The translations under genes were made by a program, and so were the position numbers. A model generated the notes under the pieces. That model had not been told where the DNA came from. It ran no database searches and saw nothing but the letters and a program-made list of their open reading frames with translations. A DNA stretch of 64,000 nucleotides, taken from Brasenia schreberi (Eukaryota > Streptophyta > Magnoliopsida > Nymphaeales > Cabombaceae). The stretch is from assembly GCA_036023115.1 (NCBI GenBank), contig JAYKKT010000061.1:15211001-15275000 (forward strand), read 5' to 3'. Positions 57,579-64,000 of this stretch are shown here, piece by piece (positions within the stretch are counted from its first letter, which is position 1; every line of letters begins with the position of its first letter).

Positions 57579-60386
57579 AACAACAACAACAACAACTAAG
57601 CCTTTTCTCATACTAGACGGGGTCGGCTACATGGATTTTTTGTTTCCACATATCTCTATCGTGTGCCATGTTAGCAGTTAGCTTAAAGATCATTCTTTAT
57701 TGTTTCTTTCCAACACTTTTGTGGTCATCCTCTACCTCTTTTAATACTATCATTTTATCCTATATTGGTGTCACTCCTAATTTGTTTCTAATAACCTCAT
57801 TATGTATACGGTCTTTTCTTGTATGACCACTCATGCATTTCAACATCTTCATTTCTGTCGCATACATATGACCACTCATCCATCTCAACATCTTCATTTC
57901 TGTCACATACATCTTTTGTACATGTTGATGATTAACTGCCCAACACTCAGAACCATAAAACATGGCAGGCCTAATTGCTGCTCTATAATATTTACCTTTT
58001 AACTTTAATGATATCTTCTTATCACAAAGAATACCTGATGCTCCTCTCTATATTAACCAACCAGCATTAATTCTATGCATAACATCTCCATCAATTCTTC
58101 CACAACTCTAAAAGGTTGACCCTAGGTATTTAAAACTTTCCTTTGGGGGATGCAATGTATGCCAATTTTAATTTCTATGTCCTCTGTGAAGTAACCAAAT
58201 GATCAAACTTACATTTCATATATTCTGTCTTTGTTCTACTAAGTTGGAGGCCTTTGCTTTCTAATGTTTCTCTCCATAGTTCCAATTTTCTATTGACTTT
58301 TTCCTTAGACTCCTCCACTAATACAATGTCATCTGCAAATAACATACACGAAGGTACTTCATCTTGAATATGTTTTGTTAATTGATCAATCACCATTATA
58401 AATAAGTACAAACTTAACTTTGGGATGTAAGAACAAAGAATTAGGTTATTAGAAACCTAATGAGGTTAGTTGCATATGACATTGTGTTAGTAGAGGAGTC
58501 TAAAAAACAAATTCAAGGTAGTTGGGACATAGTAAAAACATATTCAAGATGAAGTACCTTGGTGTATCAAAAAACACCAAGGTATATATATTGGTGTACC
58601 TTGATTTATCAAAAGATAGTGGAGGAGTCTAAAAAATAAAAAATTTGATTAATATTGAATATCAAAAAACATATTCAAGATGAAGTACCTTGGTGTATGT
58701 TAGTTGCAGATGACATTGTGTTAGTGGAGGAGTCTACGAAAAAAGTTAATAGAAAATTAAACTATGAAGAGAAATATTAGAAAGTAAAAGCTTTTGACTT
58801 AGTACCTCAAAAACTCACATAATTCAGAATGTCTCCCTTGTTCTTATATATGGGTATAAGTGTACTCGCTCTTTATTCCTCGTTTTGGTTTCTCCATATT
58901 TCATTAAATAGTCTTGTGAGCCAAGTGATTTTTATTTCTCCTAGTATTTTCCAAACTTCTATAAGAATATTATCTGGTCCTACCAATTTACCACCCTTCA
59001 TATGTTTAAGAGCCTCTTTGACTTCATTCTTTTGAATACATCGGTAGAAATTGTGGTTTATATACTTTTTTTATTTGGCTAACTCTCCTAAGCTAATACT
59101 AATATCTTTATTTTCATTAAAAAGCTTATAAAAATAGTTTTTCCATCTATTTCTTATATCATCATTTGCCACTAGAATTTTTTCATCCTCATCCTTGATG
59201 CATCTAACATAATTAAGATCTTTAGTTTTCTTATCTCTAGCCCTAGCTATCCTAAAAATGTCTCTTTCACCCTCTTTTGAGTTAATTTTTTTTATATAAA
59301 TCCTCCCAAATTTTAGCTTTTGTTTCACTGACGGCTTTTTTCGCTTCCTTCTTTGTTTTCTTATAAGTCTCTAAAGTTTCACTAGTTTTCTTAGCATAAC
59401 ATGCCCTCTTTGCCTTGATTTTATTTTGCACTACTTCACTCCACCACCAAGCTTCTTTTTGTGCCTGTACACCTCCTTTAGACCCTTAGATACACCTAAC
59501 ACATCTTTCACCACTTTCCTAATATATATAGCCATATTGTTCCACATATCACAAGGTATACCAACATAATTCCAAACATCTCCTTGAAGGACTTTTTGTT
59601 TAAATATATCTTCTTTCTCGCTTTTGAGGTTCCACCATTTAGTCTGAATAGCTCGATGCACTCTTTTCTTCTTTGTCCACTTTTTTATTTGTAAATCAAT
59701 AACTAAAAGTCGATGTTGGGTGGTTAAGCTTTCTCCTTGAATTACGTTGCAATCTTTACAACACGCTCTATCTTTTTTTCTACAAATAAAGTAATCAATT
59801 TGTGTTTGTGGTAAGCCACTCTTATAAGTAATTAAATATTCATCTCATTTTTTCAAGATTGTATTGACTATAAAAAGATCAAATGCCGTAGCAAAATTTA
59901 AAATCTCCCTACCTTCCTCATTTATATCCCCAAAACCAAAGTTTCCATGAATACCTTGATATCCTAATGCCTCTTTACCTTGTCTATTTAAGTCTCCTCC
60001 TAAACAAATAATTTTCCTTTGTGGAATCTTTTGAATCACCTTATCTACTTCTTTTCAAAAAGGTGTCTTTATATTACTATCTTCTAGTCCTACTTGGGGT
60101 GCATAAGCACAAACTATATTCAAAACCTTTACTCCTAACACTAATTTCAACGTCATGATTCGATAACCATATTGTTGTATGTATACTACACTATCATTTA
60201 AATCTTTATTTATAATATACCAACTCCATTTCGAGTATTTTCTTTACCTGAGTACCATAATTTAAAACATGTATCCTATATCTCCTTTGCTTTTTCTCCA
60301 ACCCATTTTGTCTCTTGTAAACATAGAATATGAATCTTTCTCCGAATCATAGTATCTACCACCTCCATTAGCTGTGAACTAATTAC
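57579..60386 (-). mobile_element. RTE-clade LINE, degenerate, copy B
   Basis: Same element as 10053-12860: endonuclease frame 60039-59845, linker frames 59661-59431 and 59328-59071, reverse transcriptase 58411-58175, C-terminal block 57963-57760, and the (CAA)n tail at the left end. Confidence 0.88.
58249..58794. repeat. Inverted duplication of the RTE reverse-transcriptase block, copy B
   Basis: Arms at 58249-58379 and about 58664-58794, the same as in copy A. Confidence 0.8.
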
Positions 60387-60543
60387 AAGCTAAGAACTAA
60401 TCTATTTTCTTGTTATACTGATACGTCCACACATATAAGATCAAACAGACCATGGAAGGCGAAACCCAAGATGCAAATCCCCAATTAACTCGTTATTTCA
60501 TATTGCTTCTTGGTTCGAACACCTGACCGGCTGCAGTTTTTGC

Positions 60544-61183
60544 CTAACTTATCTCTAATTCTTCAACGAAATGTTGGAGATTTTTTGTTGTTGAACCTTC
60601 AGATGAAATTGCCTTCTCCATGACCATCTTCAAACTATGAATTTGCCTTTTAAGTTCACTATGTGTTTCTCCATGTATCATCAACCCATTGATTTTTCTG
60701 TAACTTCCTCTTGTCACCTTCGCTTCCCTCCCCAAGTTGAGTGCAACTTTCAGTCATCCGTGGTCAGTTTCCGGTTGCTGAAGTAATCTGTGCTCAACGG
60801 AAGTGCCGACATTGGGACCTCACACCATATGATTTCTAGTATAAAATTCCATCCAAAACGTGTTAAAAATGCAGAGATGGATTTGTGAGATAGCGCTTCA
60901 GTTTGGAAACACCATGGGTCGTAAATGGGGTGGGGCCTGAATCATGGCTGATGGAGTGAACCGGTTCAACGGCTAAGTTGGCGCAAAACTGAGACGATGA
61001 CCGCTTCAGGATCCTGCATCATGTTATATAGAGCAAGATCTGAGAATCTTACTGAGTTGAATGATTCAAATATGATCTAGTGCACGACTGAATGTTAGCT
61101 AGATGGTTGAAGAGAAGATGGTAGATCTGAAATGCCCAGATCCCCTTCTGCTGGTATATAGTCAATTGGATTGTCACTTATAT
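60544..61183 (-). pseudogene. UGT pseudogene, exon 2 only, copy B
   Basis: Same as 13018-13657, with the same stops and deletion. It predates the large duplication. Confidence 0.85.
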
Positions 61184-62145
61184 CTGCAAAATTTGAAAAC
61201 TTGAAGATCACTTAATTAATTTCAGGAGTACTAATGATGAATGACGTTTTGTGCTTGGGGAAAACTTACTTGGTTTTTGTTACATAACTCAACCCAACCA
61301 CGAACAAGGCCTATTATCGTTCAGTTCAACATGGACCCTCACCATTTAAACGAAGTTGGTGCACTACGACATGATTGGAACACGGTGCGTCCTCAACAAG
61401 GCCCGTCATGACACGATAATAACCCTACATAAGAGGAAATACCTCACACTCTACACACACACACACATAGAACTTCTTTCATGTCGACATCATTTTTATT
61501 TGTCTTTCCTATGCAAAATCTCATAATAAAAGTTCTTTTCTATTGTAAATAGTTGAGGTGTTTATTATATGAGAATCTTATCTTCTTTTTTTCTTCTGGC
61601 ATAAACTTTCTACATGCAAATTCCTCCCAGAAAATGATCTGGAAATAACACCAATTCTTTTTGCAAGACCACTCAAATTTACCAATTATAGCACAAAGCA
61701 CGATGGGTTCTGGAACTTTGGTAAGGGTTTGGAAATGACGGGTGAAGCATCTAATTGGTAGTTGAACATTAGCAAGTCCATAAAATTGTGGAGGTCACAA
61801 GTTCATGGATGCCCAAAATAGGAATTGTTTTCGTCGGCCTGAAGTGCGAAGCCCCTTGTAGCCAAGGAGGAGACTAAAAATTCACTTCACCAACTGTGCA
61901 AAACTTCTCTTGCCTTTTAGAAGGTGGAGAGCGGCAATCGAACAATAGATATGGCGTTATATCTTCTCAACATGATGAGTCTAAATTTCTAAGTGTTTCA
62001 ATTCTGACCAGATTTCTAGGTCCTTCTAAAATTCAAATTAAATAAACAAAATTCTAAATATTATTCAGCAAATCTTGCATAAGACAAATTACACGAACAT
62101 GAATTTGGTGAGAGATGTAGTGCTATAAGAGGTTTTTCTTCAAGG
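61184..62145. other. Non-genic interval, copy B
   Basis: Same as 13658-14619; nothing recognised beyond a short (AC)n run. Confidence 0.5.
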
Positions 62146-63476
62146 AGGGCAAATGCTGAAAGCATTCAGTCACACCTTCATATGTTTGATTCCTAAGGTG
62201 ACAAGTGTGGAGTTGATGATGCAACTAAGGCCGATCAGCCTATGCAATGTAGCTTACAAAAATTATATCTAAGATTCGAGTTCAATCTTTCCAAGGGAGC
62301 ATGAATCGAATAATAAGTGCTAATCAAAGTGTTTTCATTAGAGGAAGACTAATTTCTGACAGTACCATTGTGGCAGAAGAGTATATGAATTTCTTGAAAG
62401 ACAAAAGAACCGGAAGGAGACATGATATGGCACTCAAGTTAGACATAAGAAAGGCCTACGACCGACTGGAGTGGGGATTTTTGTGGTTTATGATGTCAAA
62501 GCTCAGGTTCTTGTAAGAGGTGGAGTGAATGGGCCAAGGAGTGTATAACAATTCTGACATACTTAGTTATGGTAGAAGGACAGACTTTTATATATTCTGA
62601 CATAGTTCGAGAGGACTCCTGCAAGGAGATCCCTTCTACCTAGTTCTCACTTGCTTGTGAGGCCTTTTAATCTTGCTACACAAAGCCAAAAAGTGAGAAG
62701 ACATTAAATGGACAAAAATATCAAAGATGGGATCAATGATCCCCACCTTCTACTTGCTGGTGCTCACTCCTCTTCTGCCAAGCTTCTCAATACCATTGCA
62801 TCAAGCTTTTAGAAGTATTAAAGATGTATAAAAGATTAAGTGGACAATCAAATTAACCTTGTGAAATCTGCAGTTTATTGGAAGGTGCAAGGTTTCACAA
62901 GCTTTTCATCCAAGCGACTATTCAATTTTAGCTTTCTCAACAACTTTAAATTGAGTATATTGGAAGGCGGGATAGTTATTTGGAACTTCTATATGCAGTT
63001 CAAAGATCAACACACTAAATCATTAATTTCATCAAAGAAAGGGTAGCGAAGAAGCTTCCACAATAGAAGGGTTGCCTCTTTAACTTTTGTTGGGAAAGAA
63101 GTACTATCAAAGATTGTAGGGACAACCATCCTGATGTTCTCCATGTGTGCTTCAAGCTACTTGAGAGCCTTATTACTGAGCTTCATAGATCGATGCTGGA
63201 CTTCAAGTGAGGATAGAGAAATGAAGATAATATTGTATTCGCTCGAAATGTATTTGCTCGAGGAAATAAGAAAGCAACCTAGGAACCAAAGACCCAAAAG
63301 TCTTCAACGTAACGTTTCTAACAAAACGAAGCTGGTGGCTGGAGAAAAGTAACAAATATTTCAAAAACAAATATTTCCAAGCTACTAACTTCATGTAGGC
63401 ACTGGTTAATAGAAATCCATCATGAGGATGGAGAAGTCTTTCGAAAATCCATAGTTTATCCTCTGATTTTTCTAGC
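62146..63476 (+). mobile_element. L1-type LINE reverse transcriptase fragment, copy B
   Basis: Same as 14620-15950, with the clearest frame at 62301-62516 (NQSVFIRGRLISD...LDIRKAYDRLEW). Confidence 0.8.
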
Positions 63477-64000
63477 AAAATGAGATGTTCTTATGAATCC
63501 CACTCCAATTTTCAGCTGAATGATCTTTTTATTTTTAACCAAGGTTGGACCAGGTTTGCATTTGACTAAGCCTAGGCTCATCGGTTCTCATTTGGATGGA
63601 CCTTGGCTTGAGTCGACTTCACATTTAGCTTGGATTGAAAGGGTGTTTGGTTCAAGGCCTTAGGCTTTGATTGATAGGTGATAAACTTAAATTCATCTAG
63701 GTTTCAAGTCAACGAGTTCAGGATAAATTGGATGCAAAATAGCCGAAACAATGTCGGCCAAATAGGTTAAATAAACTTAGGTTTAATAAATCAAGTTCAA
63801 GGTTAAGGAGAAGAAGGTCTAGTTTCATAGTGGTAACCAGATTTGAGCTCCAATGTGCCTCAAAAAGGGCTAGACCCAAGCTTTGGATGACCCAATTTCG
63901 TCTAGTGATGGGTGGCTCTTACTGTATCACATGCTGACATTGTACAACTGCTACCATATCTCTAAGATGTATCTTATCTTTTATCCTTGAAATATTGATA
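63477..64000 (-). mobile_element. Possible Gypsy-type LTR, cut by the window end, copy B
   Basis: Corresponds to 15951-16474. It is only provisionally called an LTR from the copy A side; no coding sequence. Confidence 0.25.

Larger units (their letters stand above)
47536..64000. repeat. Copy B of the large near-identical direct repeat
   Basis: Same-orientation match to 1-16474 and still matching at the last base of the window. The left limit at 47536 is only where copy A's sequence begins in the window; the repeat may extend further left. Confidence 0.97.

Noticed and set aside
1..64000. CRISPR array, bacterial operon or viral genome
   Set aside because: No spaced identical repeats of CRISPR form, no operon-like coding density, and all retroelement sequence fits plant LTR elements and LINEs.

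Overview
This is nuclear DNA from a flowering plant. It is AT-rich and gene-poor, genes contain introns, there are long (TA)n and (GA)n microsatellites, and most of the sequence is decayed retrotransposon: Copia and Gypsy LTR elements, RTE and L1 LINEs, SINE-like and MITE-like pieces. The gene families present (family-1 UDP-glycosyltransferase, CC-NLR resistance gene, EBF-type F-box/LRR protein) are plant families. I cannot place the species. There are no bacterial, CRISPR or organellar features.

The main structural fact is a very large direct repeat. Bases 1-16474 (copy A) recur almost unchanged at 47536-64000 (copy B). The offset is 47535 bases and drifts only to 47534, 47524 and 47526 at one single-base indel and two microsatellites. 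Both copies run off the window, so the true length and both outer breakpoints are unseen. About 31 kb of other sequence lies between them.

Each copy holds, in order: (i) a Gypsy-type LTR inserted in an NLR gene; (ii) the broken C-terminal part of that NLR (end of NB-ARC plus LRRs); (iii) a MITE-like element, a scrap of Copia reverse transcriptase and a 19-bp perfect inverted repeat; (iv) an apparently intact two-exon UGT86A-like glycosyltransferase gene on the minus strand, 481 residues after splicing; (v) a degenerate RTE LINE on the minus strand with an internal inverted repeat; (vi) a second, dead UGT; (vii) an L1-type LINE on the plus strand. Only copy B shows the 5' part of the NLR (46815-47284, P-loop and kinase-2), because copy A starts inside the LTR.

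The middle region has one intact gene, a single-exon F-box/LRR protein related to EIN3-binding F-box proteins (20851-22470, minus). It also has a small gag-plus-RNase-H Copia element with both LTRs and a PBS (25135-26680), a minus-strand Copia relic with a 46-bp-period minisatellite in its leader (27528-29600), an RTE fragment (31290-32030), a Gypsy-type LTR (35280-36595), and a third NLR fragment (39072-40641) lying between two related minus-strand Copia LTR regions (37300-39065 and 41000-44990).

The likely working genes are the two UGT copies and the EBF-like gene. Everything else recognised is broken. I found no undescribed multi-gene system. The points most worth following are the young large duplication, the NLR pieces with complementary lesions, and the hairpin-forming inverted repeats.
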